From the NCBI GenBank assembly GCA_964626275.1, contig CAZVCZ010000001.1:1-64000 (forward strand): a DNA stretch of 64,000 nt, written 5' to 3'. Below are positions 44,601 to 53,164 of the stretch, in pieces. The DNA comes from M55B157 sp964626275. GTDB lineage: Bacteria > Actinomycetota > Actinomycetes > S36-B12. The first letter of the stretch is position 1. Each line of letters begins with the position of its first letter. The notes beneath the pieces were generated by a model. It was given only the letters and a program-made list of their open reading frames with translations. It was not told where the DNA came from and did no database searches. The position numbers and the translations under genes are program-made.

Positions 44601-46580
44601 ATGAGGGTGGCGCTGATCGATGAGATCAACTCGCCTGAGGACCTTCGCGCGCTCGATCCCGAGCAGATCGAGACCCTATGCGCGCAGATTCGCGAGTTTC
44701 TCGTCGACCGCGTGTCGAAAACGGGCGGTCACCTCGGGCCTAATCTCGGCGTCGTCGAGTTGAGTGTCGCGCTGCACCGGGTCTTCTCAACACCCAGTGA
44801 CGTCATCCTCTGGGACACCGGGCACCAGGCCTACGTGCACAAGATCCTCACCGGACGGCGGGAGGACTTCGACACCCTACGAAAGAAGGGTGGGCTGTCG
44901 GGTTACCCCAGCAGGGCTGAGAGCGTCCACGACGTCATCGAGAATTCCCATGCCTCCACTGCGCTGTCCTATGCCGACGGAATCGCGAAGGCGTGGCAAC
45001 TCGATGGGGTGCTCGGTGTCCGTGGCGGACGCCATGTCGTCGCGGTGATCGGCGACGGGGCTCTCACCGGAGGCATGTCCTGGGAGGCCCTGAACAACAT
45101 CGCGGCGAGTGATCGTCCCCTCATCATCGTCGTGAACGACAACGAGCGGTCCTATTCGCCCACGATCGGGGGACTGGCCCACCACCTGTCGACCTTGCGC
45201 ACGACGCGGGGGTATGAGCGGTTCCTTGAATGGGGTCGTCGGCTTCTCCATCGCACCCCCGTCGTCGGGACGGCTGTTTACGACACTCTGCACGGCATGA
45301 AGAAGGGCCTGAAGGACGTCGTCGCTCCGCAGGGCATGTTCGAAGATCTCGGCTTGAAGTACATCGGCCCGGTCGATGGACACGATGTCGCGGAACTCGA
45401 ACACGCGCTCAACCGGGCTACCGCGTTCGACGGACCGGTGATCGTTCATGCCATCACGGTGAAGGGCCGCGGCTATCGCCCGGCCGAGGATGACGACGCG
45501 GATCGATTCCACGGAGTGGGCGTCATCGATCCCGACACGGGAAAGCCGCTCTCGGCGAGTTCGCCGAGTTGGACCTCGGTGTTCTCCGATGAGCTGTGCC
45601 GCATCGGCGGAGTCCGGCCCGATGTGGTCTCCATCACCGCGGCCATGGCCGGTCCCACCGGGTTGGCCGCCTTCGGTGAACGGTTCCCCGATCGCTTTTA
45701 CGACGTGGGGATCGCCGAGCAGCATGCCGTCACCAGCGCCACCGGTCTGGCTTATGCCGGCAAGCATCCGGTGGTGGCGGTCTACGCGACGTTTCTAAAT
45801 CGTGCCTTCGATCAGGTGCTGATGGACTGCGCACTGCACAGGGCAGGGGTCACCTTCGTGCTGGACCGTGCGGGCGTCACCGGTGACGACGGTGCCAGCC
45901 ACAACGGCATGTGGGACATGGCCCTGCTCTCCATCGTGCCCGGCCTGAGGCTCGCAGCCCCACGAGACGAGGCCACCCTGCGACGCAGCCTGAATGAGGC
46001 CGTGGCTGTGAGCGATGCACCTACCGTCATCCGCTTCCCCAAGGGTGCGCTCGTGGCGGAGATCCCAGCAGTGGGACACCTTGGCGAGGTGGATGTGCTC
46101 AGGGACGCGGCCGATCCCGACGTACTGGTCATCGGAATCGGGGCATTCGCCGCCCTCGGACTCGAGGTCGCCGAGCGGCTCAGCGATCAGGGCATCACCG
46201 TGCGCGTCATCGATCCACGTTGGGCCCTCCCTGTAAGCGACGACCTCATCGAGGCCTGTGCCAGCGTGCCTCGCGTCGTTGTGATGGAGGACGGGCTGCG
46301 ACAGGGTGGAATCGCCGGGACCTTACGTCAGGTGCTGGCCGCCCGTGATGTGACGACACCGATCAAGGATTTCGGTGTGCCCGATGAGTTCCTCGAGGCT
46401 GGATCGCGAGCTCAGGTGCTCGACATGTGCGGTTTGACCGCCCAGGACATCTCCCGAGAAGTGGTCGAGTGGGTATCGGCGACATGGGAGACGCAGGAGG
46501 ACGAGCCGCACTCCCTGCCGGATGGTGGGACCGCCCAGTACCCCGAGGGAACGCACGACTCCGGACCGACTCGCTCCTAG
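44601..46580 (+). CDS. dxs: 1-deoxy-D-xylulose-5-phosphate synthase
   Basis: A 659-residue thiamine-diphosphate enzyme that makes DXP from pyruvate and glyceraldehyde-3-phosphate, the first step of the MEP isoprenoid route. His44 (TGGHLG) and His75 (GHQAYVHK) are conserved active-site residues; GDGALTGG (151-158) starts the ThDP motif that continues to NN. The transketolase-pyrimidine and C-terminal domains follow (about 320-620). ATG 44601 is 4 nt after GGAG; GTG 44598 is an alternative. Its stop shares CTAG with the convergent RNase D gene. Confidence 0.95.
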   Translation: MRVALIDEINSPEDLRALDPEQIETLCAQIREFLVDRVSKTGGHLGPNLGVVELSVALHRVFSTPSDVILWDTGHQAYVHKILTGRREDFDTLRKKGGLSGYPSRAESVHDVIENSHASTALSYADGIAKAWQLDGVLGVRGGRHVVAVIGDGALTGGMSWEALNNIAASDRPLIIVVNDNERSYSPTIGGLAHHLSTLRTTRGYERFLEWGRRLLHRTPVVGTAVYDTLHGMKKGLKDVVAPQGMFEDLGLKYIGPVDGHDVAELEHALNRATAFDGPVIVHAITVKGRGYRPAEDDDADRFHGVGVIDPDTGKPLSASSPSWTSVFSDELCRIGGVRPDVVSITAAMAGPTGLAAFGERFPDRFYDVGIAEQHAVTSATGLAYAGKHPVVAVYATFLNRAFDQVLMDCALHRAGVTFVLDRAGVTGDDGASHNGMWDMALLSIVPGLRLAAPRDEATLRRSLNEAVAVSDAPTVIRFPKGALVAEIPAVGHLGEVDVLRDAADPDVLVIGIGAFAALGLEVAERLSDQGITVRVIDPRWALPVSDDLIEACASVPRVVVMEDGLRQGGIAGTLRQVLAARDVTTPIKDFGVPDEFLEAGSRAQVLDMCGLTAQDISREVVEWVSATWETQEDEPHSLPDGGTAQYPEGTHDSGPTRS

Positions 46581-47839
46581 GTTGCCCGCGGCTGGATCGC
46601 CTCCACGAGAACGGGCGTGATGAGGGAACGCTGCCAGGCACGGATGCCCAGCGCACTGAGCGCCTCGTCGATGGACGCTGAATTGGTCGGCTCCGGCGGG
46701 CGCCAGAGCACGCGGCGGACTGAATCGGGAGTCGCGAGGTTCTCCACGGGAATGTTCCAGTCGGCGGAGAGTTCGGCCAGACCTGCCTTCGCCCTGGCGA
46801 GTCGTTCCGCAGCCTCCGGATCCTTGCCGCTCCACATGCGCGGAGGGGGCGGCCCATCGCCACGCAATGCCAACTCGGGGAGTTCGCCCGCCGGTAGTTC
46901 AAGCGCCGAGGAGATGGCGCTCCACCACCGAGACCGGAACCGGCCTCCGCGACCCTTCGAGAAGGCCTTTATCGACGGGAGCTCCTCCGCGGATGTCGGA
47001 GGTCGACTGGCCGCGGACACGATCGCGGCGTCGGGGAGGATCCGCCCGGGTGCAAGGTCGCGTTCGCGGGCGATGCGGTCCCGTTCCTCCCAGAGCGCTT
47101 GCACGACGGCCAGGCCTCGTCGGTCCCGGACAGCGTGGATGCCTGAGGTCCGACGCCAGGGATCAGTCCGCATTGGAGGGGCCTGGAAGGCCACCAGCGC
47201 ATCGAATTCCTCCTGAGCCCAGGTCGTCTTGCCAGCCTCGTCCAGGGCCTGTCCTAACCGATCGCGCAGGGCTGGCAGCACCTCGACGTCGAGCGCGGCA
47301 TAGGCGCGCCACTCCTCGGGTAGAGGTCGGGTGGACCAGTCCGCCGCACCGTGACCCTTGGCGAGGTGCCAGCCGAGTTCTGCGGCGACGAGCGGGCCGA
47401 GTCCGACCCGGTCGCGACCGAGGAGGCGCCCGGCGAGCTCGGTGTCGAACAGCCGAGTCGGTCGCAGGCCGACCTCAGCGAGGCAGGGCAGATCCTGCGT
47501 TGCGGCGTGCAAGATCCACTCCATGGGCGCCACGAACTCGGCAAGGCGGTGTAAATCCGGAAGGGCGATGGGATCGATGAGCCAGGTGCCGCCATCGACT
47601 CGATGGAGCTGAATCAGGTAGGCACGCTGTCCGTAGCGGAACCCCGACGCCCGCTCGGCATCGATGGCGATTGGCCCGGTGCCCGCCGCCAGCGCCTCCA
47701 AGGCCCGGGTGAGGCCACGCGGGGTGTCGATGAGGTCAGGGATCCCGTCGCGGGGCGTGATGACGAGCAGATCCTCCGGCGGTTCCTCGGCCGGCGGATT
47801 GGATTCCGCATCGGCGGTCGAGGCGGTAGGTGTGGTCAT
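46577..47839 (-). CDS. Ribonuclease D-type 3'-5' exonuclease with HRDC domain
   Basis: A 420-residue DEDD exonuclease. The first acidic pair is Asp60/Glu62 in IAIDAERASGFRYG, further DEDD residues lie in the 100-210 region (HAATQDLPCL, LFDTELAGRLLG), and a helical HRDC-like domain follows at about 230-310. The family trims the 3' ends of tRNA and other RNAs. ATG 47839 overlaps the DUF3000 stop as ATGA, so it is coupled to that gene. Upstream extensions of the frame read through DUF3000 and are spurious. Confidence 0.9.
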   Translation of the reverse strand: MTTPTASTADAESNPPAEEPPEDLLVITPRDGIPDLIDTPRGLTRALEALAAGTGPIAIDAERASGFRYGQRAYLIQLHRVDGGTWLIDPIALPDLHRLAEFVAPMEWILHAATQDLPCLAEVGLRPTRLFDTELAGRLLGRDRVGLGPLVAAELGWHLAKGHGAADWSTRPLPEEWRAYAALDVEVLPALRDRLGQALDEAGKTTWAQEEFDALVAFQAPPMRTDPWRRTSGIHAVRDRRGLAVVQALWEERDRIARERDLAPGRILPDAAIVSAASRPPTSAEELPSIKAFSKGRGGRFRSRWWSAISSALELPAGELPELALRGDGPPPPRMWSGKDPEAAERLARAKAGLAELSADWNIPVENLATPDSVRRVLWRPPEPTNSASIDEALSALGIRAWQRSLITPVLVEAIQPRAT

Positions 47840-48453
47840 GGTGAGGTCGTCATGACTCCGGGCTGGGGCGTGGAGGGTCGGCCGAGGCGGGTCACCCCGG
47901 CGGCCTCGGGGATGAGGCCGGCAGCACTCGACAGGACGCACGCCCAGGCTCGCGCATGGCGGCCGAGATCCTCCGGTGGCCCGTCCGGGGTCCATGAGGC
48001 GCGTATTTCGATCTGTCCATTGGCGCCTGAATCGACGAGGGAGCCGAATCCTTCGCTGGACACTCGAGTGACCGTTCCGCCGAGGGAATGGTGGGCGGCC
48101 CCCTCCTCGGCCAAGGCATCCTGCAGCCAACTCCAGCCCACCGAGGTCAGGAGATGGTCACCTGCGAGGTCTGCTTCGAGATCGGCTCGGGCATAGCTCA
48201 CCACCCGGAACGTGCCGGCCCAGGAATCCACACCCTCGGGATCATGCAGCACCACGAGGCGGCCGGTGGCGATCGCATCGGCCTCGGCGTCCGCCGGGTC
48301 GAGAATCTCCGCAGTCAGCGCGACTGCGTGGGGTGCGAGCCGCTGCGGTGCTGGTGCCTCATCGATGGTGATCTCGGGACGGAACCGCTCCTGACGCAGG
48401 CTGGCGAGGGCGAGGTCGAATTCGACTGAGTCCAGGCCACCCGGGGAATGCAC
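47836..48453 (-). CDS. DUF3000 family protein
   Basis: A 205-residue soluble protein. FDLALASLRQERFRPEITID and the central RVVSYARADLEADLAGDHLL stretch match DUF3000, an actinobacterial family always close to RNase D and dxs, without known role. GTG 48453 is chosen because TACGCT ends exactly 6 nt upstream; GTG 48456 is equally in frame. It is followed by the overlapping RNase D gene, so the pair forms a two-gene unit. Confidence 0.87.
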   Translation of the reverse strand: MHSPGGLDSVEFDLALASLRQERFRPEITIDEAPAPQRLAPHAVALTAEILDPADAEADAIATGRLVVLHDPEGVDSWAGTFRVVSYARADLEADLAGDHLLTSVGWSWLQDALAEEGAAHHSLGGTVTRVSSEGFGSLVDSGANGQIEIRASWTPDGPPEDLGRHARAWACVLSSAAGLIPEAAGVTRLGRPSTPQPGVMTTSP

Positions 48454-48459
48454 CACCCA

Positions 48460-48465
48460 AGCGTA
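48460..48465 (-). promoter_or_regulatory. -10 element of the DUF3000-RNase D unit
   Basis: Minus-strand TACGCT (48465 to 48460) ends 6 nt before GTG 48453; no Shine-Dalgarno sequence is visible. Confidence 0.4.
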
Positions 48466-48492
48466 CGTCGAATGGGCCGAGAACCCCGGCCT

Positions 48493-48948
48493 TCACACGC
48501 CGTCGGAGTCGGATTCGGCCGGCTGGTGGCGGATGCTCAGTGAGTTGATGCAATACCTCAGGTCCGACGGCGTGGGGTAGCCCTCCCCGGCGAACACGTG
48601 GCCGAGATGGCCGTCGCAAGCGGAGCAGCGGACCTCGGTGCGCACCATGCCCAGGGACGCGTCCTGAAGCTCGACGACCGCGGCGTCCTCGATGGGGGCG
48701 TAGAACGACGGCCATCCGCAGTGGGAGTCGAACTTCGTGGTGGCCGGGAACAGGGAGGCCCCACAGCCGCGACAGGTGTACGTCCCCGGATCCTGGGTCG
48801 TGACGTACTCACCCGACCAGGGTGCCTCGGTGCCGGCCCGGCGCAGGACGTGGAACTCCTCGGGTGAGAGCACCTCGCGCCAATACGCGTCGTCTCGCTT
48901 CTCGGATCCGGATTCGGTCGCCTCCGGTGTGTTCTCCTGCGCCGACAT
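48493..48948 (-). CDS. msrB: Peptide-methionine (R)-S-oxide reductase
   Basis: A 151-residue MsrB that repairs the R-form of methionine sulfoxide in proteins. The zinc site is two CxxC pairs, CRGCGASLF and CSACDGHLGH; HCGWPSF is the substrate pocket; the catalytic Cys lies in RYCINSLSI near the C-terminus. ATG 48948 is favoured over ATG 48954 because TAGGCT ends 7 nt upstream, the spacing of a leaderless mRNA. It is divergent from the Nudix-like gene. Confidence 0.93.
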   Translation of the reverse strand: MSAQENTPEATESGSEKRDDAYWREVLSPEEFHVLRRAGTEAPWSGEYVTTQDPGTYTCRGCGASLFPATTKFDSHCGWPSFYAPIEDAAVVELQDASLGMVRTEVRCSACDGHLGHVFAGEGYPTPSDLRYCINSLSIRHQPAESDSDGV

Positions 48949-48955
48949 AGCCATC

Positions 48956-48961
48956 AGCCTA
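48956..48961 (-). promoter_or_regulatory. -10 element, probable leaderless promoter of msrB
   Basis: Minus-strand TAGGCT (48961 to 48956) ends 7 nt before ATG 48948. Confidence 0.45.
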
Positions 48962-49038
48962 GGCGAGTCCTCCCCACACCGCATGGGCGAGACGAATACG
49001 CTGGGCGGACCGTTGTTCGTGAGGAAAGGGCTGGTGCG

Positions 49039-49575
49039 ATGAGCGACATGCTCGACACCCGAGGGGCGTGGCTGAGCACGGAAGAGCTCGCTCAGGCGCG
49101 TGAACGGCTGCCGATCGTGTATGTCGATGCGCTGCCTGTCCGGGTCGATGCACTCGGCCAGGTGTCGGCGGTGGGGCTGCTCTTGCGCGCACGTCCGGAC
49201 GGCTCGCTGAGCAGGTCGGTCGTGTCGGGACGGGTGCTCTATGGAGAGCGGGTCCGCGATGCACTCCTGCGGCACCTGGAGAAGGACCTTGGCTCAATGG
49301 CCCTTCCGAGGGTGCCGGTGTCGATCGTTCCGTTCACCGTGGCCGAGTATTTCCCGGATCCTGAGGTCACCGGGTTCCATGACCCGCGCCAGCATGCGGT
49401 GAGCCTGGCCTACGTGGTTCCCTGCGATGGCGACTGCGAGCCGTCCCAGGACGCTCTCGATCTCGCCTGGGTCTCGCCCGCGGAGGCCCTGTCCTACACC
49501 TTCCAGGCCGAGATGACCGCCGGGCAGGGGCAACTCGTCCGGCTGGGCCTGGCCCACTGCGGCTATCTCGATTGA
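49039..49575 (+). CDS. DUF4916/Nudix-like protein with degenerate Nudix box
   Basis: A 178-residue protein of the Nudix fold. WLSTEELAQARERLPIVYVD and VSAVGLLLRARPDG are the first strands. The segment aligned with the Nudix box, SGRVLYGERVRDALLRHLEK, keeps the glycine and arginine but lacks the REUxEE acidic residues that bind Mg2+, so hydrolase activity is doubtful. AWVSPAEALSY is the last conserved strand. ATG 49039 has GAGGAAAGG about 9 nt upstream. It stops 4 bp from the convergent enoyl-CoA hydratase gene. Confidence 0.82.
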   Translation: MSDMLDTRGAWLSTEELAQARERLPIVYVDALPVRVDALGQVSAVGLLLRARPDGSLSRSVVSGRVLYGERVRDALLRHLEKDLGSMALPRVPVSIVPFTVAEYFPDPEVTGFHDPRQHAVSLAYVVPCDGDCEPSQDALDLAWVSPAEALSYTFQAEMTAGQGQLVRLGLAHCGYLD

Positions 49576-49579
49576 CCGG

Positions 49580-50386
49580 TTAGTCCCGATCGGCGCCGGG
49601 CAGGAATCGGGGCGCTCGACCCTCATCTCGCGCGGCCAGCGCCTCGTCGAGGTCCGGCCACCGGAATGATCTGGACATCCACTCCAGACTCTCGGCCAGG
49701 TGCGTGCTGAGGTCGCTTCCCTCCGCGGCGGCGAACTGACTCTTCATCGCCGCAAGCGAGGCGGGGGAACAGTGTGCGGCCACATCGCGCGCCCAGTCCA
49801 TCGCGGTATTGAGCGCGCTTTCGCTGACCCCGCTCACCAACCCGATCCGGAGCGCTTCGTCGGCATCGATGGGTCGCCCGCTCAAGAGCAGTTCGCGGGC
49901 CCGAGCCGGTCCGACGACTCGGGGGAGCAGCCATGCCGCACCATATTCGGCCGTGAGACCGAGCCGGGAGAACACGCTCAGAAAGAGGGCCTGTCGGCTG
50001 GCGAATCGGACATCACCGGTGAGTGCGAGCACGAATCCAGCACCCGCAGCAGCGCCGTTGATGGCCATCACCACCGGGGTGGTCATCGACACCGTGAACG
50101 CGAAGAGCGCTTCGGCATCGAACTCGGAGGCGAACCCCTCGAGGGCGTCCGGGCCCTGGGCGAGGAGTGCCAGATCAGCGCCCGCGCAGAAGCCTTTTCC
50201 TGCTCCGGTCACCACGATCACGCGTGCCTGGGCGTCCCTCTCCGCAGCGTGCAGCACCTCCGTGTAGCGCTCCAGCAGTGCCGGACTCATGGCGTTGAGA
50301 CGCTCAGGGCGGTTCAGGGTGATCAGGCACACCCCGTCAGTGGTCTCGGAGAGCACCAGGGACTGGGGATCATCGGCGTGACTCAT
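49580..50386 (-). CDS. Enoyl-CoA hydratase/isomerase family protein
   Basis: A 268-residue crotonase-fold protein. RPERLNAMSPAL, the oxyanion-hole stretch GAGKGFCAGADLALL and the second NGAAAGAGFVLAL loop are all present. One hydratase Glu position appears as Thr/Ala in the KFLSVFSRLGLTAEYG-like segment, so the exact reaction (hydratase, isomerase, other) is open. A related echA gene occupies a similar place near the RNase D/DUF3000 genes in mycobacteria. ATG 50386 follows CACGAT by 6 nt with no ribosome site. Confidence 0.87.
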   Translation of the reverse strand: MSHADDPQSLVLSETTDGVCLITLNRPERLNAMSPALLERYTEVLHAAERDAQARVIVVTGAGKGFCAGADLALLAQGPDALEGFASEFDAEALFAFTVSMTTPVVMAINGAAAGAGFVLALTGDVRFASRQALFLSVFSRLGLTAEYGAAWLLPRVVGPARARELLLSGRPIDADEALRIGLVSGVSESALNTAMDWARDVAAHCSPASLAAMKSQFAAAEGSDLSTHLAESLEWMSRSFRWPDLDEALAARDEGRAPRFLPGADRD

Positions 50387-50409
50387 GGGTGCATCGTGGC
50401 AGACGCTGG

Positions 50410-50898
50410 TCAGGCGTCGTAGGGATCGATCCCCATCAGGGTTTGATCCTCAGGCGTCAATTCCGAACCCGGACGGTCGAAGGGGTCGACGTCGGAGTCA
50501 TCGTCGGCGAGATCCTCCGCGGTGCGTCCGTCCAGCGGATCGCTCGGATCCTCTGGGTCTACGACATGCATGGCGGCTTGCTCTGCGGGCATCCAGGTTC
50601 CCGGTTGGAGTCCACCCGCATGCATCGGGTCGTCGCTGGCATCTTCGGCACCTTCCATCGCCAGGACCGACTCGGTGTCCTCCAGCGGATACTCCAGACC
50701 GTCCAGCGAACCCTCGGGGTCTCCTCCCTGCTGACCATCTGGGGAAGGGTGCAGGGCCGCGTGGATCGCCTCGGCCTCCATCACCATGCTCAGTCGCTCT
50801 GCCTGGTCGGCGGCATCGCCGGCGACATCGACGGTGTCTTGAGTGGCGCGGGCTACCTCGTCCGGGGATCCGGCGTCGGTGACGTCGTCAGCGCTCAT
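50410..50898 (-). CDS. Acidic protein of unknown function
   Basis: A 162-residue, strongly acidic, low-complexity protein, rich in Asp, Glu, Ala and Pro, with no membrane segment or signal peptide. A short less-charged segment, GGLQPGTWMPAEQAAMHVVD, may be its only ordered part. ATG 50898 has an excellent GAGGAGG ribosome site 6 nt upstream, which supports it being real. I do not recognise the family. It lies 23 bp upstream of the enoyl-CoA hydratase start on the same strand. Confidence 0.75.
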   Translation of the reverse strand: MSADDVTDAGSPDEVARATQDTVDVAGDAADQAERLSMVMEAEAIHAALHPSPDGQQGGDPEGSLDGLEYPLEDTESVLAMEGAEDASDDPMHAGGLQPGTWMPAEQAAMHVVDPEDPSDPLDGRTAEDLADDDSDVDPFDRPGSELTPEDQTLMGIDPYDA

Positions 50899-51052
50899 GG
50901 TGACCTCCTCAGTTACGACTCCCGGGGGAGCCACTGATGTGTAATGACGATGCTGCCAGATGGTGCCTGCGGCTGGGTAGGGACCATCGTCCGGAATCGA
51001 TCACCCGCTCCGACTCACGTGGAACCTGTCGCGGATCGATATGAGGGTCAGA

Positions 51053-51058
51053 TACGGT
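51053..51058 (+). promoter_or_regulatory. -10 element, probable leaderless promoter of the LapA-like gene
   Basis: TACGGT ends 6 nt before ATG 51065; the gap has no Shine-Dalgarno sequence. Confidence 0.45.
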
Positions 51059-51064
51059 CATTGC

Positions 51065-51328
51065 ATGGCAGCTGACAAGAGCGAAGGAACCCAGCAGGGA
51101 TCAGGGATCGGAACGGGGCGTCTCATCGCCATCGTCGTGGTGGCCGTTGCTGCTGCCTTCTTGATCTTCGGCAATCTCGACTCGACAACGGTCTGGCTCT
51201 GGGGATTCACCCTCGAGATGCCGCTGTTCCTCCTGCTGATCATCATGTTCGTCCTGGGCATGGTGCTCGGAGGTGTGGTGCGGTCAGCCGTTCGCAAACT
51301 TCGAGGGGCCGAGCCGCGCACCAAGTAG
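51065..51328 (+). CDS. LapA-domain small membrane protein
   Basis: An 87-residue protein with two membrane helices (LIAIVVVAVAAAFLIFGNL and PLFLLLIIMFVLGMVLGGVV) joined by STTVWLWGFTLEM, the typical LapA/DUF1049 layout, and a short basic C-terminus. In proteobacteria LapA-type proteins take part in envelope assembly; in actinobacteria the role is unknown. ATG 51065 is used; an upstream GTG-like extension has no support. It converges on pgl, 56 bp away. Confidence 0.85.
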   Translation: MAADKSEGTQQGSGIGTGRLIAIVVVAVAAAFLIFGNLDSTTVWLWGFTLEMPLFLLLIIMFVLGMVLGGVVRSAVRKLRGAEPRTK

Positions 51329-51384
51329 TTCGGCCACGAAGAACCGTTCGGGGGCTGGCATCGCATCGATCCGATGAACGTCGG

Positions 51385-52062
51385 CTAGCGCCCCTCGGCC
51401 GGCGGATCGGTGACGATGAGGTTGTCCTCGGCTGACACACGACCCGCGGGGATCGCGACATCGTGTTCGAGGAGTTGGCGCAGGGCCTGTGCCTTGTCAG
51501 CTCCCGTGACCAGCCACAGCACATGCCGGGCAGCATCCAGGGTCGGATAGGTCAGGGACATGCGGCGGTGCCCCTGATAAGGATGCGTCGTGATCGCAAC
51601 CGGCTGATCGAAAACTTCGAGGATCGGATCGCCCGGTACGAGCGAGGCCGTGTGGCCATCCGGGCCGAGACCGAGGTGGATCAGGTCGAACCGATCGGGC
51701 AACTCCTCCGCGTACTGCCGAGCTGCCGCCTCGAGATCATCGGCTTCGACCGGCATGGGATGGACATGAGCCGGGGCATCTCCCAGTGCCTGGTGCAGGT
51801 GCAGGAGGTTCCGATCGGGATCCTCCGGGCCGGTGATTCGTTCATCCACCTGGAAGATGTCGGTCCTGTCCCAGGGCATGTCCTCATGGACCAATTCAGC
51901 GAACATCAACCACGGCGTTCGCCCACCGCTCACGGCAAAGGTGAACCGACCGTTCTCGCGGACGGCTTCGTGCGCCCGACGCGCCACATGGGCCGCGGCT
52001 GCACGGAACAACTCAGTCGGGTCTGCATGCGACTCCACTGACCAGTGCGGCGTCCCGGTCAC
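51385..52062 (-). CDS. pgl: 6-phosphogluconolactonase
   Basis: A 225-residue DevB/SOL-type lactonase of the oxidative pentose-phosphate pathway. AVSGGRTPWLMFAEL (phosphate loop), DIFQVDERITGPEDPDRN (catalytic Asp/Glu/Arg region) and LIHLGLGPDGHTASLVPG (His-containing motif) are all present. GTG 52062 lies 3 nt after the gnd stop, so the gene is cotranscribed with gnd and probably pgi. Length is slightly below the family's usual 230-260. Confidence 0.92.
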   Translation of the reverse strand: MTGTPHWSVESHADPTELFRAAAAHVARRAHEAVRENGRFTFAVSGGRTPWLMFAELVHEDMPWDRTDIFQVDERITGPEDPDRNLLHLHQALGDAPAHVHPMPVEADDLEAAARQYAEELPDRFDLIHLGLGPDGHTASLVPGDPILEVFDQPVAITTHPYQGHRRMSLTYPTLDAARHVLWLVTGADKAQALRQLLEHDVAIPAGRVSAEDNLIVTDPPAEGR

Positions 52063-52065
52063 TCG

Positions 52066-53097
52066 CTAGGCCTTTTTCTCGTCGTGACCGCCGAACTCCG
52101 ACCGCATCGCGGACATGACCTTGTCGGCGAAGAGTCCGTTGCCACGAGACTGGAATCTCGCGTAGAGGGCAGCGGTGATCGTCTCGGCGGGAACCCCCTC
52201 CTCCACTGCAGCCAGGACAGTCCACCGTCCTTCACCGGAGTCGGACACCCGACCCTCGAAGTCATCGAGGGCGGGGGAGTGGGCGAGAGCACTCGCGGTG
52301 AGATCCATCAACCACGATCCGATGACCGAGCCACGTCGCCACACCTCGGCGACCTCCGGAATGTCGATCTCATAGCGGTAGTACTCCGGATCGCGCAGCG
52401 GAGTGGTCTCGGCATCGATCTCCTGCGTATGCAGACCGGAGTCGGCATGCTTGATGATGCTCAGGCCCTCGGCGATGGCCGCCATCATCCCGTACTCGAC
52501 TCCGTTGTGAACCATCTTGACGAAGTGCCCAGCGCCATTAGGACCGCAGTGCAGATAGCCGTCTTGAGCGGTCTTTCCGGTGTCGTCGCGGTCCGGTGTC
52601 GGCTCAGCCGTTCCTCGGCCTGGCGCGATGGTGGCCCAGATGGGATCGAGTCGGGCCACTGGAGCATCCTCGCCACCGATCATCAGGCAGTAGCCACGCT
52701 CGAGCCCCCAGACCCCGCCACTCGTGCCGCAGTCGATGTAGTGGATCCCCTGCGGCTTCAGCATCGCTGCGCGATCGATGTCATCGCGGTAGTAGGAATT
52801 ACCGCCGTCGATGATGACGTCGTCGGCCTCGGCGTTCTCGGCGATTTCCTCGAGGATCTTCCCGGTGATGCCGGCGGGCAGCATCATCCAGGCGGCCCGG
52901 GGGCGTTCCAGCTTGCTCATGAGGTCCGCGATGGACGTGGCGCCCGTCGCTCCCTCCGCCACGAGTGCCTGGACAGCGGCGTCATCCACGTCATAGACCA
53001 CGCACCGGTGTCCGTCGCGCATCAGTCGACGCACGATGTTGGCTCCCATGCGGCCCAGGCCGATCATGCCGAGTTGCATCGGATGCGCAGTGCTCAT
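52066..53097 (-). CDS. gnd: 6-phosphogluconate dehydrogenase (short, GndB-like type)
   Basis: A 343-residue decarboxylating 6-phosphogluconate dehydrogenase. The dinucleotide motif GLGRMG is at 13-18, DGGNSYYRDDIDRA follows, and the catalytic Lys is in GAGHFVKMVHNGVEYG. It is about 120 residues shorter than the NADP-dependent Gnd of E. coli and resembles the short, often NAD-preferring form. ATG 53097 has GGAGG 6 nt upstream; the longer in-frame extension is Ser/Pro-rich noise. pgl follows within 3 nt. Confidence 0.92.
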   Translation of the reverse strand: MSTAHPMQLGMIGLGRMGANIVRRLMRDGHRCVVYDVDDAAVQALVAEGATGATSIADLMSKLERPRAAWMMLPAGITGKILEEIAENAEADDVIIDGGNSYYRDDIDRAAMLKPQGIHYIDCGTSGGVWGLERGYCLMIGGEDAPVARLDPIWATIAPGRGTAEPTPDRDDTGKTAQDGYLHCGPNGAGHFVKMVHNGVEYGMMAAIAEGLSIIKHADSGLHTQEIDAETTPLRDPEYYRYEIDIPEVAEVWRRGSVIGSWLMDLTASALAHSPALDDFEGRVSDSGEGRWTVLAAVEEGVPAETITAALYARFQSRGNGLFADKVMSAMRSEFGGHDEKKA

Positions 53098-53164
53098 GTG
53101 TTCCTCCGTGATAGATGACGGTGCCTTGAGGGTGGACGGATGATTCGGCTGTTGTGGTTGTGTG

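Noticed and set aside
47840..48130. N-terminal extension of the RNase D gene
   Set aside because: It overlaps the DUF3000 gene in another frame, whereas the ATGA junction at 47836-47839 gives a normal coupled start.
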